Assembly: GCA_001986395.2 (NCBI GenBank)
Contig: MQVO02000015.1
Span: 1-64,000, forward strand
Direction of reading: 5' to 3'
DNA: 64,000 nt
Source: Irpex lacteus
Taxonomy: Eukaryota; Basidiomycota; Agaricomycetes; Polyporales; Irpicaceae
The position numbers and the translations under genes were made by a program. The stretch's first letter is position 1; each line of letters begins with the position of its first letter. Shown in pieces: positions 20,762-30,832 of the stretch. The notes under the pieces are model-generated. The model made no database searches. It saw nothing but the letters and a program-made list of their open reading frames with translations, and was not told the origin of the DNA.

Positions 20762-21228
20762 TAATGAAGTTCGGTTCGGGAACTTCCGCGCGCAGGGACA
20801 AGGCGCCGGAGGCTGACCAATCGGAGAGCACGCGCGCACGCTATAGACACACGAGTGAATACCTCAGAGTGAATAGAAAGCTCTTTAGTATTTACCTATA
20901 GACACACGAGTGAATCTACGATATAGGTAAGTACGCGAGATAAGAACAGAGTCCCAAGTAAGACTTACACCTCAGAGTGAATAGAAAGCTCTGAGGTGCT
21001 CGGTGATGCTAATGCTCGTATATATAGAGGTCTGGGGAGGCAGTGAAAATGAAATATGTATCTAAGAGACAAATGCGAATCAGTTTGAACTGCCATAGTG
21101 GCGTCAAGCACGAGGTAGCGAACAAATGAATCAGTAGGCGGTGAAACAAAACGGAAGTATATCTACGATAACTTCCCGATAAGGTAACAGTCCGATAACG
21201 CGGATGCGAGCGCCCGGAAACTTCAACA
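20762..21228 (-). repeat. 3' LTR of the gag-only element
   Basis: 467 bp, identical by eye to the copy at 23569-24035. On the minus strand it begins TGTTGAAGTTTCCGG and ends CTTCATTA. It contains a TATATATA box (21019-21026) and a hairpin (20968-20998). Internal near-repeats of TATAGACACACGAGTGAAT and CCTCAGAGTGAATAGAAAGC are visible. Confidence 0.95.
20968..20998 (-). other. Perfect hairpin downstream of the LTR TATA box
   Basis: CACCTCAGAG and CTCTGAGGTG form a 10-bp perfect stem with an 11-nt loop. On the minus strand it begins about 21 bp after the TATATATA box, close to where transcription would start, so it may fold at the very 5' end (or in the R region) of the RNA. The same hairpin exists in the other LTR, at about 23775-23805. 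Confidence 0.6.
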
Positions 21229-21238
21229 CTCCCCCTCA
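21229..21238 (-). other. Polypurine tract of the gag-only element
   Basis: TGAGGGGGAG on the minus strand immediately before the 3' LTR; its first three bases are the stop codon of the Gag ORF. The same ten bases in the same relation to stop codon and LTR occur in the copia element at 46128-46137. Confidence 0.85.
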
Positions 21239-23515
21239 AGCCTGCACGAGTCCGAAGGGCGATGGGAAGGGTTGTGCGAAAGGAAGGTGACGGGCGCCTC
21301 GAGCTTCAATGCCGGAAGCGAGTTTCAAAAGCGAGTGAATATCTTTTTGTGTTTCTTCTTTTCTTGTAGAATCCTGGACAACAGAAGCGAAGGTTCGAGA
21401 CGAACGAGAGTGACGAGACGAGCCAGCGAGTGAATCGAGCATGGCGAAGGGTGCGTCGGTGATGTCGGTACGACTGCCTAATTGAGCAGTTTTGATGGCT
21501 GAGTTTGAACCGATGTTCGAGTGCGTTTCGACGACGGCGTTCGCATGAGAGACGAGTTCTTCGACAATGGATGTCTTCTGAGGGTCCAAAGAACTGGTGG
21601 GTACACTGGGAGTGTGGATATCGAGTGAAGGGACACGAGAGTCGACCGGTGAGTCCGCAGACTTAGAGACGAGGGGCCACGCATGGCGTTCGATTTCTTC
21701 GACGGGTGAACGACGGGCTACCGCAACAGCACCTGAGACCATAAAACGAGAATCCGCAGATTCCATAGCAGTCGCAACTGCATTCGAGAGTTCCAGAGGG
21801 CGCACCGTGGAACCGAGATCGGCGACGTTCTCCGCAGAGAAGTCGCGAGCGTCCGCAGACACTAACGGAGTCGAGTCGGGAAAGCGTGAACAAACGTCGA
21901 GAAAATTTGACGTAGCGAAATTGAGGGGTACCACGGATGACAATTTGCGAACTTCTTCGTTGATGCGCGTGAGATCCAGATCTCCCAACTCCCCCTCAAC
22001 GATAGAGGGTTCGCGAGACGGCGTCGACAGGTCTTCACCAGGTGCAGAGGCACGCATGCCATCGTCTGCTGTAGCCAGGAACTTCGCAAAGTCCGGCGTG
22101 CGAACGTGACCGCAGCCAACGTCGCGATAATCCTGAGAAGCTGTCGCTTCAGCGCCAGCGGAGTGGGAATGATGACTGCCTTTTCGGGCAGTTGCAGCCG
22201 CAGCTGCGAACTCGGCATCGATAAGCTCAGAGAGGTCGATTTCGATAACCTCGGGTTCCTCTACGTCGATAGCGCACCATCCTTCATCAATAACAATGTG
22301 GGCCCCTGCTGCAACATCAGCGGGCTTCGACTGAGTGGGTGAGACCGCGGCCTCTTGCGCAGATTCGGTTCGATCCTCAGAAGCGGGAGTTGCGCACTGG
22401 TACGACTTGTGACCCTTACCACCGCAGCGGTAACAACTGACCGCGGTGACTTCCGCAGAAGTCGATCCAGATCGTCCCCCGCGCCAGTTGCCACGACCGC
22501 GGCCGCGACCCCTTCCTCTTTGGGTATAACTGGCAGTGTGGGCAGACTCTTCGCCCTTGCGGGAACTGGATGATGTCACGGCAGCCGCAGCTGCACGGGA
22601 CTGCGCCTCGACGCGTAGGAGGTTGATGAGTTCATATGGGTCAAGTTTCGTCTGTGCAGCGGCGGAGGAATTGTGAACGCGAATGGAATTTTCGTAAGCG
22701 ACGACGACGGGCTTGTAGCCCTGTGGAATGGAAGAAATGATGGCGGCGAGGAAATTGTCATCAGAGACAGTGACAGACTGCTCGGCGAGTTGATCTTTGA
22801 TGAGAATGAGCGAGTCGAGGTGGGTCTGGACCTTTCTGTCGTCCGTGCACTTGAGGGTGTACAGCCGCTCGAGTGACGTAGCTTGCGTGATGGCGGTACT
22901 CATACCAAATCGGGCCTTCAATGCGAGCATGATTTCGTGCGGGTCGGTCTTCGACTTGACGGTGAGGAAAATCGAATCGGGTAATTTGTTCATGAGGGCC
23001 GCCCGTAATGCATTCTTTGCAGTCTCCTCGGTAGCACCTGCTGCCTGCGAGAGTAGCTTGCCTACACCACACCCCGTCGCAACGATGGTGGCGCGCTCGT
23101 GCCAGATCTGGTAATTCGAGCCATCAGACTGGAGGCTCGGCACGTCGGCAAAGGCTTTGAAGATCTCGGTGGACATGATTGGGCGGGCGGGCGGTGCAGA
23201 TAAGATAGTCGGGGATGATGGGGATGCCGGACTGCCGGAGTCTGGGCGGCTAGGAGTGATAACGCGATTTGATGAACGATTTCGAGAGATAATGCGTGGG
23301 ATCTGATTTGGATCAGTGTCGGCGTGCCAGTTCGAGATAAGACTCGTGCCGATGATCCGAGTGTTGCGATTGGGACACGGAGAAACCTCGCACGCTACCC
23401 AGAGGTTGCCAGGATCAGAGGGATCGCGCGAGCGATCACAGGATTCGGTCTTGTCGTAGAAGTGGTGATGTCCGTGGCAGGGTAACAGAGACTCCTCAGC
23501 TTCGTCAGAGGACAT
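21236..23515 (-). CDS. Gag-like protein of the non-autonomous LTR element
   Basis: 759 residues, uninterrupted. Residues 1-113 form an extension rich in Cys/His (CHGHHH..., WVACEVSPC) that could bind zinc. At about 114 a typical copia Gag begins (MSTEIFKAFADVPSLQSDGS, then NYQIWHERA). It runs through YTLKCTDDRKVQTHLDSL and ISSIPQGYKPVV, then an Arg/Gly-rich stretch (RGRGRGRGNWRGGR) and a CCHC knuckle CYRCGGKGHKSYQC near 360-373. The remaining ~380 residues are Ala/Ser/acidic, without protease (DTG/DSG), integrase or RT motifs, and match no family I recognise. The stop codon TGA is part of the polypurine tract that touches the LTR. The ATG is 53 bp after the 5' LTR. Confidence 0.9.
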   Translation of the reverse strand: MSSDEAEESLLPCHGHHHFYDKTESCDRSRDPSDPGNLWVACEVSPCPNRNTRIIGTSLISNWHADTDPNQIPRIISRNRSSNRVITPSRPDSGSPASPSSPTILSAPPARPIMSTEIFKAFADVPSLQSDGSNYQIWHERATIVATGCGVGKLLSQAAGATEETAKNALRAALMNKLPDSIFLTVKSKTDPHEIMLALKARFGMSTAITQATSLERLYTLKCTDDRKVQTHLDSLILIKDQLAEQSVTVSDDNFLAAIISSIPQGYKPVVVAYENSIRVHNSSAAAQTKLDPYELINLLRVEAQSRAAAAAVTSSSSRKGEESAHTASYTQRGRGRGRGRGNWRGGRSGSTSAEVTAVSCYRCGGKGHKSYQCATPASEDRTESAQEAAVSPTQSKPADVAAGAHIVIDEGWCAIDVEEPEVIEIDLSELIDAEFAAAAATARKGSHHSHSAGAEATASQDYRDVGCGHVRTPDFAKFLATADDGMRASAPGEDLSTPSREPSIVEGELGDLDLTRINEEVRKLSSVVPLNFATSNFLDVCSRFPDSTPLVSADARDFSAENVADLGSTVRPLELSNAVATAMESADSRFMVSGAVAVARRSPVEEIERHAWPLVSKSADSPVDSRVPSLDIHTPSVPTSSLDPQKTSIVEELVSHANAVVETHSNIGSNSAIKTAQLGSRTDITDAPFAMLDSLAGSSRHSRSSRTFASVVQDSTRKEETQKDIHSLLKLASGIEARGARHLPFAQPFPSPFGLVQA

Positions 23516-23554
23516 ACGATTGGTACCAGAAAATCCGAGAGGGTCAGAGCCTCT

Positions 23555-23568
23555 CGGGGCTCATAACC
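23555..23568 (-). other. Primer-binding site of the gag-only element
   Basis: GGTTATGAGCCCCG on the minus strand, directly after the 5' LTR. The identical 14 bases follow the 5' LTR of the copia element (41748-41761), suggesting the same priming RNA. Which tRNA this is cannot be decided here. Confidence 0.75.
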
Positions 23569-24035
23569 TAATGAAGTTCGGTTCGGGAACTTCCGCGCGC
23601 AGGGACAAGGCGCCGGAGGCTGACCAATCGGAGAGCACGCGCGCACGCTATAGACACACGAGTGAATACCTCAGAGTGAATAGAAAGCTCTTTAGTATTT
23701 ACCTATAGACACACGAGTGAATCTACGATATAGGTAAGTACGCGAGATAAGAACAGAGTCCCAAGTAAGACTTACACCTCAGAGTGAATAGAAAGCTCTG
23801 AGGTGCTCGGTGATGCTAATGCTCGTATATATAGAGGTCTGGGGAGGCAGTGAAAATGAAATATGTATCTAAGAGACAAATGCGAATCAGTTTGAACTGC
23901 CATAGTGGCGTCAAGCACGAGGTAGCGAACAAATGAATCAGTAGGCGGTGAAACAAAACGGAAGTATATCTACGATAACTTCCCGATAAGGTAACAGTCC
24001 GATAACGCGGATGCGAGCGCCCGGAAACTTCAACA
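23569..24035 (-). repeat. 5' LTR of the gag-only element
   Basis: 467 bp, identical by eye to 20762-21228, followed at 24036 by the right-hand GTACG target duplication. Confidence 0.95.
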
Positions 24036-24141
24036 GTACGACACATCTAAAATCGATGCCAATGAGCCTATGAGCAACAAAAGTACTTAGACCTGCAGCT
24101 ACAAAGGCTGTAAGGCCGCCGTTGAGTCGACGAGATCTCAT

Positions 24142-24446
24142 CCACTGGCGCCGGCGCGCCTGAAAGAAAGATATACTGGACCCACCACCATCTGTGGGCC
24201 AAGATCTTCTCTTCGCTTCAAATTGGACTCAAATGCATTCCAGACGAAGACTCTATCCCATTCATACACCAGGCTGTCATCTGTCTTGCTCGCGTAACAG
24301 AGATTGAGAGCAGACATGCTAAGAACATACTCCTCTCGGACCGACTCTGACTGCTGCTGTCCGCCTTCGACCTCCGGGTGCGCATACAATCGACGTCCAA
24401 CGACACCCTGTGGCGCAAGCTCTACACAGCCACTGTGGTCACACAA
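24142..24446 (-). other. Possible exon of an unrecognised gene
   Basis: The minus-strand frame from 24446 encodes about 102 residues (SMSALNLCYASKTDD, VYEWDRVFVWNAF, QMVVGPVYLSFRRAG) with a composition like a real protein. A TTTCTTTCAG acceptor-like sequence lies near its end. Part of it belongs to the inverted-arm repeat. No homologue is recognised, so it is listed only as a candidate. Confidence 0.3.
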
Positions 24447-24985
24447 GCACGTCGGTTACTACCAATACTACGCTGTCTCTCGGTTCTCGCGCTCCTGCTC
24501 GACTTCGGGGGCTACTTCAACTGCTCGTGAAACTGTCTTACGAAGGGTCGAGTGCTGGAGGTTGTTTCCCCAACGAAGAGCGACGATGTATGCCGTCCGG
24601 GCTTGCAGAACAACTGCCTCTCATCACCAATATAGCTATTCACGTCGATTCTCACCGGTCTCACCAGTCATCCCGCCACCGATTTTCCTTAACCACACCA
24701 CCCAATACCTCAAGCCCCTGCCCAACAATGTACAGAAACCACCAAGTTAACGCAACAATCTGTGTTACGCCGGCATAACATCAAGCGAAAACGGGAACAA
24801 AGGCGAATGGGAAACGAAAGGACGTAAAGGTTAAAGGTATCCGATCGTGCGTTTATATTTATCACTCTAAGGCCATCCGTTTCCCCTTCTCACCGTATCT
24901 CAACGTTCTCAACCGTCGTCGCTCAAAGTATAGTACTTCACGCGTGAACGTGAAGGGACTAGGAGACGTGCCTTTCTGCGTCGAC
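24240..24985 (+). repeat. Right copy of the diverged inverted repeat
   Basis: Aligns in inverted orientation with 12930-13450 (blocks quoted there). It lies on the 3' side of the F-box-like gene B' at 26906-28978, mirroring the left copy, which lies 3' of gene B. Confidence 0.6.
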
Positions 24986-26905
24986 GATTGGCCATCCTCC
25001 CTTCCTTCTTCTCGCTCGTCCGACCCCTGGCACTATCAATCTCAAACACCCTCTCCGCCGATCCAAAAGCATACAACCTCCATGACTATTCACCCAGTCC
25101 CTCCCAAACACTACCCTCGTGTTCCTGGCAGCATCCTCCCTCCCTCCTACCCACGACCTCCCCCATCCTCATCGCCACACCTCGTCTCATCTCTAAACAA
25201 GTCTAACCCCCGCGCATACCCGTGTGGTGGTCGACCAAGCCTATAAGTGAGCGAGTATGTCGACGTCTTTCCTACTCCAGTTTACGGCTCGCCTCTCAAA
25301 ACCCAGTACGAAACGAAACAAAATGAACACCCATGGACATACCTGTCCTCCTGCTCTCACGCATCACCCACTACGTACCCCTTCTGCTCTCACGCACGAA
25401 CTCGACTATTCGACTCTTCGATTTTGGACTCTAGAGACGACAATGGGAAAAGAGATGGACATACGGGCGACTTGAACTCTCGTCAGGGCCATCTCGCCGT
25501 GCCGTATCTCGACGTTCACTGTCATCAGGAACCCCTCGAACCCGTACATCCTAGTCTTTAAACTTGAAGCCAGCCTTCCCGACACCCGAATGAGAATGAG
25601 AAGGGTCCAATCAGGTTCCTCTATTCCGTCCCACTTTGTACTCTCAACTTTCAAGACCGCCCAGTACCCTTCCTCTTACGAGTCCGGTCAATGCTCCCTT
25701 AGCACGGTGAGTCCCTCTGTCCTCTCGTGCTCACTCCTCTCGTTCTCGTGAAGTCTCTCGGACCCCAACGCTACAACGCATGTTTCTGTTTCTTCAAGCT
25801 CCCAGTTCCGAATTAAGAACGTACTGTACTCGCTCGCTCGCTCGCCGGCTTCGTGGTTGCCTCAGTGATAGTGTGATTAGGCCCTTCTTCCCCCTCTTCC
25901 CCTCTCCGCCGTCGAGCTCGAGACGAAGATAAACGTTGCTTGATGCTCTTTTTGGCCGCCGAAGGACCAGTGGGATCCTATCCTATCAATTCCTCCTGCA
26001 CCAACCTTGTACACATTTTAACTGGTGTAACACTCGGCGGTTCGTCGGCCACCACACCACATCACGGCTGCCAGTGGCCTGTACTAGGAGAATGGCGGCG
26101 GCGGCGAAAAACGGTTGTTTTTGAGTCGTGAGCAGAACAATACAATGCACAGTGCCGTTTCGTCCGTTCGTTTAGTGGTTTGCACAGTACGTGGCCCGGG
26201 ATCATTTTCAAGGGATCGTGATCGTTGTCCGCCGGCTTATCTCGTCGTATCCCCTTTCTTCGCCAGAATGCGTCACTGTTCTGGCGAAGAATGCGTCGCT
26301 GTTCAAGTTTCCGACCCCGAACGAATTCGAGCATGTTCATACGTGCGTAGCTCCCACTCGTGCTCAATGCTGGGTAGCCAGTCTTCCGTCGTTGTTATCC
26401 ATAACCTTGTCAGAGTCACAGTCGCGGGCTACCTTAGTTTGGTTATGATAGGTGTGTGGTCACGTAAGGCTAAGTATCTGGTCTTTCATCATTCTGACAT
26501 TAATTTTTAATCTCGCTAGACGAGCTCGTGGGATTCGGATACGCCGGACGGATCGACTCGTATTGTCGGCGGTACTTGGTCTGTTCTATACGATCTAGTA
26601 GTTCGCACGTACTTTTGCCGGCCACCTGACGTGCGTTTGGTTGGTGAACTGGCAGAGTGGTACTTATGTTGGTTATGTATCGGTTCTCGCGCTGTGTGGG
26701 GTGTAAGTACGTGATGATGCTCGATACGGAGATGGCCCCGAGCCATCGCACAGGCAGTATGTACAGTATTCTCGCTACGACTCTATCAACATGTAAGTAG
26801 CAGTAGATTGTTTAGTCGGCACTGTAAACGTTGTACGAGCTGACTCGGAATCGTAATACCAGTTCTCTTTTTTTCTATCCAATTATAGCAGCTACCATTG
26901 GGTAG

Positions 26906-28978
26906 TTATATTTGGACGCGACCAGAAGCCGTCATACGGGACTTTCTGACGCAAAGGTCTAATGGCCGCACCACTTCTGCGATCGGTGCAAACAGTTCTC
27001 CGTACGTCTCCTTGAACCTGCTCTTGTCCTCCTCCGTGACATGCACGTCCCACACTTTCACCATCATAGATAAACTTTTCAGCTTCGGCGCTGACAATTT
27101 ACTATGAGTCGCCCTTCCAGCGATAGCGTACTCGAGGTTGGCGCGAGACGCTAGAGAGTCTCGGACAACCTCAAAGTACCGATTGATGATGTGCACCATG
27201 TTCTGCCCGTAGTATCCCGTACGTCGGACCAGGCATATACATACTCCTCGATGAACGTCGTCGAAACCTTCCACAGAGAGGTGCAGATGCTTCAGCCTCG
27301 GGAATGCAGGAGTCCTAGGTTCTGGAGGAGGCGCCACAAACGTCCACCTGGGATGATTCCGGGTCGAAAGGAGAGGGATCAGAGGAACGAGTGCGAGGCC
27401 TTTGGCGGAGATGCTCGTCGCACTTGCGCAGTGAGAGTAGATCCGCCGCCAGAGGGGAAAGTCCACGCAATGGGACAGGTCGTCCTCGCCAGCCTCAGGC
27501 ATCACCGGGCGGATTTTGTCAGTGATGTTCAACCAGTTCAGATTCGACAGTGGTAGCGCGGATATTATGGGTTCGACGCAGGCGTGGCGGTGGGGAAAGA
27601 TTTCTGACATGCTACTACTAGACAGTGTGTCCAAGGTAATCGCAATTCTGAGGCAGCCATGCTCGGATAACGAGCTGCCTCGGGCTGATAGACAGGATGC
27701 GGAGAGCGTCACATCCTCCACTCCAAAACGAGGGGATCTATAGCCATAGCCATCACATGGCAGCCAGAATTTGAGATCGAGGACGTGGATCGGTCCTGGG
27801 AGGTTGGCGGTGAAGTTGGAGAGGAAGCGTGTGAGCATCGCTTGACTTGGATTGTCTTGCGACGCGTTGTCCGTTGGTACGGGAGATGTCCAATAGTAGA
27901 GCTCACAGTAGTCGAGCTCCGGTGCGTCAAGCAAGTCCAGGATGACGGACGCCGAGCGCAGGCTCTGTTGCTTGATTGTGAGGGAGTGAAGGTATGGCAG
28001 AGGGATTCGACGGAATATCGTGTTTGCTGTGGTGGAATGCCAGCCTGGAAGAGCGTTCACGAGGAGAAGCTCTTTCAAGCAGGGCAACGCGCGAAGGCAG
28101 GTGACCACATCTTTCATTGACGACACAATATCAAGTGGAAATACGTTCGAGTCGTAGTCATATGTGCGCATGGCGACTGTGGCATCGCTGTCCAGCGACT
28201 GCACCACGTACTGGTCACAGTACCTTGTGTCGATAGGCGGCTTGCGGTCAATCGACAACACGGTCAGAGTGGGAAAGTGCCGCAGGGACGACCACAGGAA
28301 ATTGCACTGAACCAGCGAAAGGCGACTGAGGTGAGGAGCAGCGCTGGGCTTGGTCCCAAACAGTGTGTCCGGTAGCGTAAATATCTCTACCTCCCGTGTC
28401 CAAATGTGGTTTTTAAGTTTATTATTCGAATCTTGAGGCCCAATGAATAGATCTTCGAGCTGCGGAGCGGTTTGTGTGAGTAGTGTGCGAACAAAGGGGC
28501 GCCACCCGCGCAAGGTAGATATAGTAATGTGCTTCGTCCTCAGCAGATAACATGGCTCACTGAGGATTGCACAAGCCTTCTCCTGATCGTCGTCGTCTCT
28601 AGCCTTGTACAAGCTTAGCCAAAGAGGCTGGTCACCGGAGCGGTGCAGCACTTCTGGGATCCATCGCATGGAGTTCTCAGCGGCGACGATAGAGGCCCAC
28701 AACGTGGGCATCCCCAGGGCGATGTTGCGTAGACGAGAGCAAACGTGAGCGACAATCACCCACCCAAGGCGCCGAAGTCGCTCACTGCGGATACCACTCA
28801 AGTCATGCCCAGGGATAATGGACTGCCAGTAACCTTGCGAGGAGAGGCAGAGGGGTAAAATGCTGGACAGGTATATCAGAATAGTTGAAAGGATCTCGTC
28901 CGGCAATGAGAGAAGGTGCGGCCCTGCCAGGTCGTTCGTCTGAGCAATGAGGACTGTGCCTTGGGAGCCGATTGGCAT
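26906..28978 (-). CDS. F-box-like protein (copy B')
   Basis: Single open frame of 690 residues from an ATG at 28978. F-box-like motif LLSLPDEILSTILIYLSSI near residues 22-42, then WVIVAHVCSRLRNIALGMP and a leucine-rich region with RIPLPYLHSLTIKQQSL and ACVEPIISALPLSNLNWL. Closest relative: copy B at 9698-11896 (shared TND.AGPHLL start and ...EVVRPL..CVRK end). The presumed role is substrate binding for an SCF ubiquitin ligase, inferred from the family. Transcription converges with the inverted-repeat side at 24-25 kb. Confidence 0.85.
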   Translation of the reverse strand: MPIGSQGTVLIAQTNDLAGPHLLSLPDEILSTILIYLSSILPLCLSSQGYWQSIIPGHDLSGIRSERLRRLGWVIVAHVCSRLRNIALGMPTLWASIVAAENSMRWIPEVLHRSGDQPLWLSLYKARDDDDQEKACAILSEPCYLLRTKHITISTLRGWRPFVRTLLTQTAPQLEDLFIGPQDSNNKLKNHIWTREVEIFTLPDTLFGTKPSAAPHLSRLSLVQCNFLWSSLRHFPTLTVLSIDRKPPIDTRYCDQYVVQSLDSDATVAMRTYDYDSNVFPLDIVSSMKDVVTCLRALPCLKELLLVNALPGWHSTTANTIFRRIPLPYLHSLTIKQQSLRSASVILDLLDAPELDYCELYYWTSPVPTDNASQDNPSQAMLTRFLSNFTANLPGPIHVLDLKFWLPCDGYGYRSPRFGVEDVTLSASCLSARGSSLSEHGCLRIAITLDTLSSSSMSEIFPHRHACVEPIISALPLSNLNWLNITDKIRPVMPEAGEDDLSHCVDFPLWRRIYSHCASATSISAKGLALVPLIPLLSTRNHPRWTFVAPPPEPRTPAFPRLKHLHLSVEGFDDVHRGVCICLVRRTGYYGQNMVHIINRYFEVVRDSLASRANLEYAIAGRATHSKLSAPKLKSLSMMVKVWDVHVTEEDKSRFKETYGELFAPIAEVVRPLDLCVRKSRMTASGRVQI

Positions 28979-30832
28979 CGCAGGCTCCCTCTCCCTCTCA
29001 GGAACACGCGCAGTATGGGATTTTGAGTTGTTTGAAGGTAGTACTATTGGTCGAGTGAAATCAGTCGATTGAGACGATTTCGACTAGCCGAGGTTCAGCT
29101 GAGCAACAGCGAAGTGCAGAGGAGAGACTTACTCGGATTCTTTTACCAACCTTGCGGAAGTAACGGATTACAGGCTGCATTTTTCGAAGCACTCGAGAGA
29201 GAGTGTAGCAAGACGAAAGAAAAGGAAATGAACAATGCCACAAGTACACAGTAGTGCAAGTTAAGGGATGAGTCAGGATGAGCACTGTAAATAAGCACTC
29301 AGGCTCGTCGTACTATCATCTAGAGAGTCTCACGCATCCGCGTCTCTCCCCAATCCACCACGACCTCGCTATCCTTACTCCCTCAGAGAACAAGAACAAG
29401 GACATCTTCAACATCTGCAACCACATCACGAGGAATTACCAGAACATCTCAAAAACGACTAAACCATGACCTGCTTCCACTCGCCTCCAACCCATATACA
29501 CAAGTACTTATTCGGTCGTCCAACCTGCGTGACCTGGAGACAGGCGAAAGGACTGGGACGCTGGACTCGTGGTGCGCCATTTATCCATTCGTGATCATCT
29601 CAACTCGCTCTGCACCCCTGATAGATTACACACTCTCCCGTACATCCAGTCACGGTAAGAGTGGCAGTCTCGAATTCGAGAATTCCCGCACTCAGCCTCT
29701 CACTCTGCCGCCGCCTCGTACCTACTCCTTCGCCAGCCACCTCTACACTTCTCTCAGCTACTACACCTTACACGTGGACAAAGTGCGTCTACTCCCCACG
29801 CCTTAAATTCAGGAAACTCCGATCGAAACAGATCAGAATCTCGACCTCGCAATGTCCAAGCTTAAGCCCTGCGGCGCACTACTAAGGAATCTAAGATTCC
29901 TGTGCTTGCGGACACTGCCGTCCCTCTTTTGCTACACCGCGCACTACGCTACCGAGTGAACATTACGGTAGGTACGGTATAGGCCCGGTATGTACCACGT
30001 CGCCACCCCACAACCACCATTCCAAGTCCACCGCCTGTGGCACTCCGAGTCCTTAGTGAACTCGATCCCCGAACTTGGTATCTCAAACCTCAGAATCCCA
30101 AATTTAAAACCCAGAACTTCATATGCGTACCGCTCGCCGTGACTCGGTCGTCTCAGACTGGCTCAGTTGTCTAGGCACCTCGAAGGATCGATGATCCCTG
30201 CATCTCTTCTGGTCTTGGCTGTACAGAGTGCAGAGTGCAGAGTGCGTGGAAGGTGCGTGGATGCTTCGACCGAATGACACCGGCCGGGTTGTCTTTCTCT
30301 GCGCACCGTTATCAAGACTGATGAATTCAGGTCGTGGTGTTTCGAGGCGCGGTTCAATGTGCTAGACGGCTTGGAATCCGAATCCGGTGCATGTCTCGTC
30401 AAATTGTAATTACTTATAACTGCTACGCCAATTGATCATTGATACGACAGCGGCGGCGCGAGAGTTAAAGGGCAAAGGCAAGGGTCAACTTGGAGGGCTC
30501 GCTGCGTTTGTTGCCAAATATCCCACTCGAACGACGAGGACGTGAGGGACTTTCAATTGGAAAGAGCTATATTATAGCTTTGACAGTCAATTTGAAGTTA
30601 ATCTCACTTCACTGTGACGTTCGAGCGTGTATACTATCTGCTAGTGCGGGTGCAAAGTCTACCAAGATGAAAGTCATCGAAGGCAGACAAGATATCTGTT
30701 TCAACATTTGTGCTGCGGTGCTGTCGTACTGTACCTATGCTACGTCGAGTACACTCCGTACGGCGGCGGCGACAGAATGCAGGTACGTAGCATCTATGTG
30801 GTCTACACGTCAGAGAGCTGGCGAAAGCACAA
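28979..30832. other. Intergenic region between two F-box-like genes
   Basis: 1.85 kb without a supported gene. Nothing resembling the deaminase relics of the mirrored region (7.1-9.7 kb) was seen. A tiny GAGTGCAGAGTGCAGAGTGC triplication occurs near 30225. Confidence 0.5.

Larger units (their letters stand above)
20762..24035 (-). mobile_element. Gag-only, non-autonomous LTR retrotransposon
   Basis: A 3274-bp element oriented to the minus strand, bounded by two identical 467-bp LTRs and GTACG target duplications. The LTR reads TGTTGAAG...CTTCATTA on the minus strand. The only ORF is a Gag-type protein (21236-23515). No protease, integrase, reverse transcriptase or RNase H is encoded, and there is no room for them. 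It starts with a primer-binding stretch GGTTATGAGCCCCG and ends with TGAGGGGGAG, both shared with the full-length copia element at 41331-46554. Identical LTRs indicate very recent transposition, so enzymes must have been supplied in trans. Confidence 0.93.
20617..24141 (-). pseudogene. Small open frame split by the gag-only element
   Basis: If the element and one GTACG copy are removed, the minus-strand frame starting at 24141 (MRSRRLNGGL...) runs through the empty site into 20756-20617 and stops after 81 residues. The first third is hydrophobic (TAFVAAGLSTFVAHRLIGI), the rest basic. It may be a small gene, an exon of a gene upstream (see 24142-24446), or chance. No family is recognised. Confidence 0.3.
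24041..26905. other. Intergenic region with right copy of the inverted-arm repeat
   Basis: No intact gene supported. The segment 24240-24985 is the inverted counterpart of 12930-13450. Plus-strand frames at 24944-25246 and 24988-25206 lie in or beside it and may be gene remains. The rest, to 26905, shows only pyrimidine-rich and unassigned sequence. Confidence 0.5.

Noticed and set aside
25406..25654. Minus-strand frame with MALT..V similarity to the deaminase
   Set aside because: Only a few residues match and no splice sites or neighbouring exons agree.
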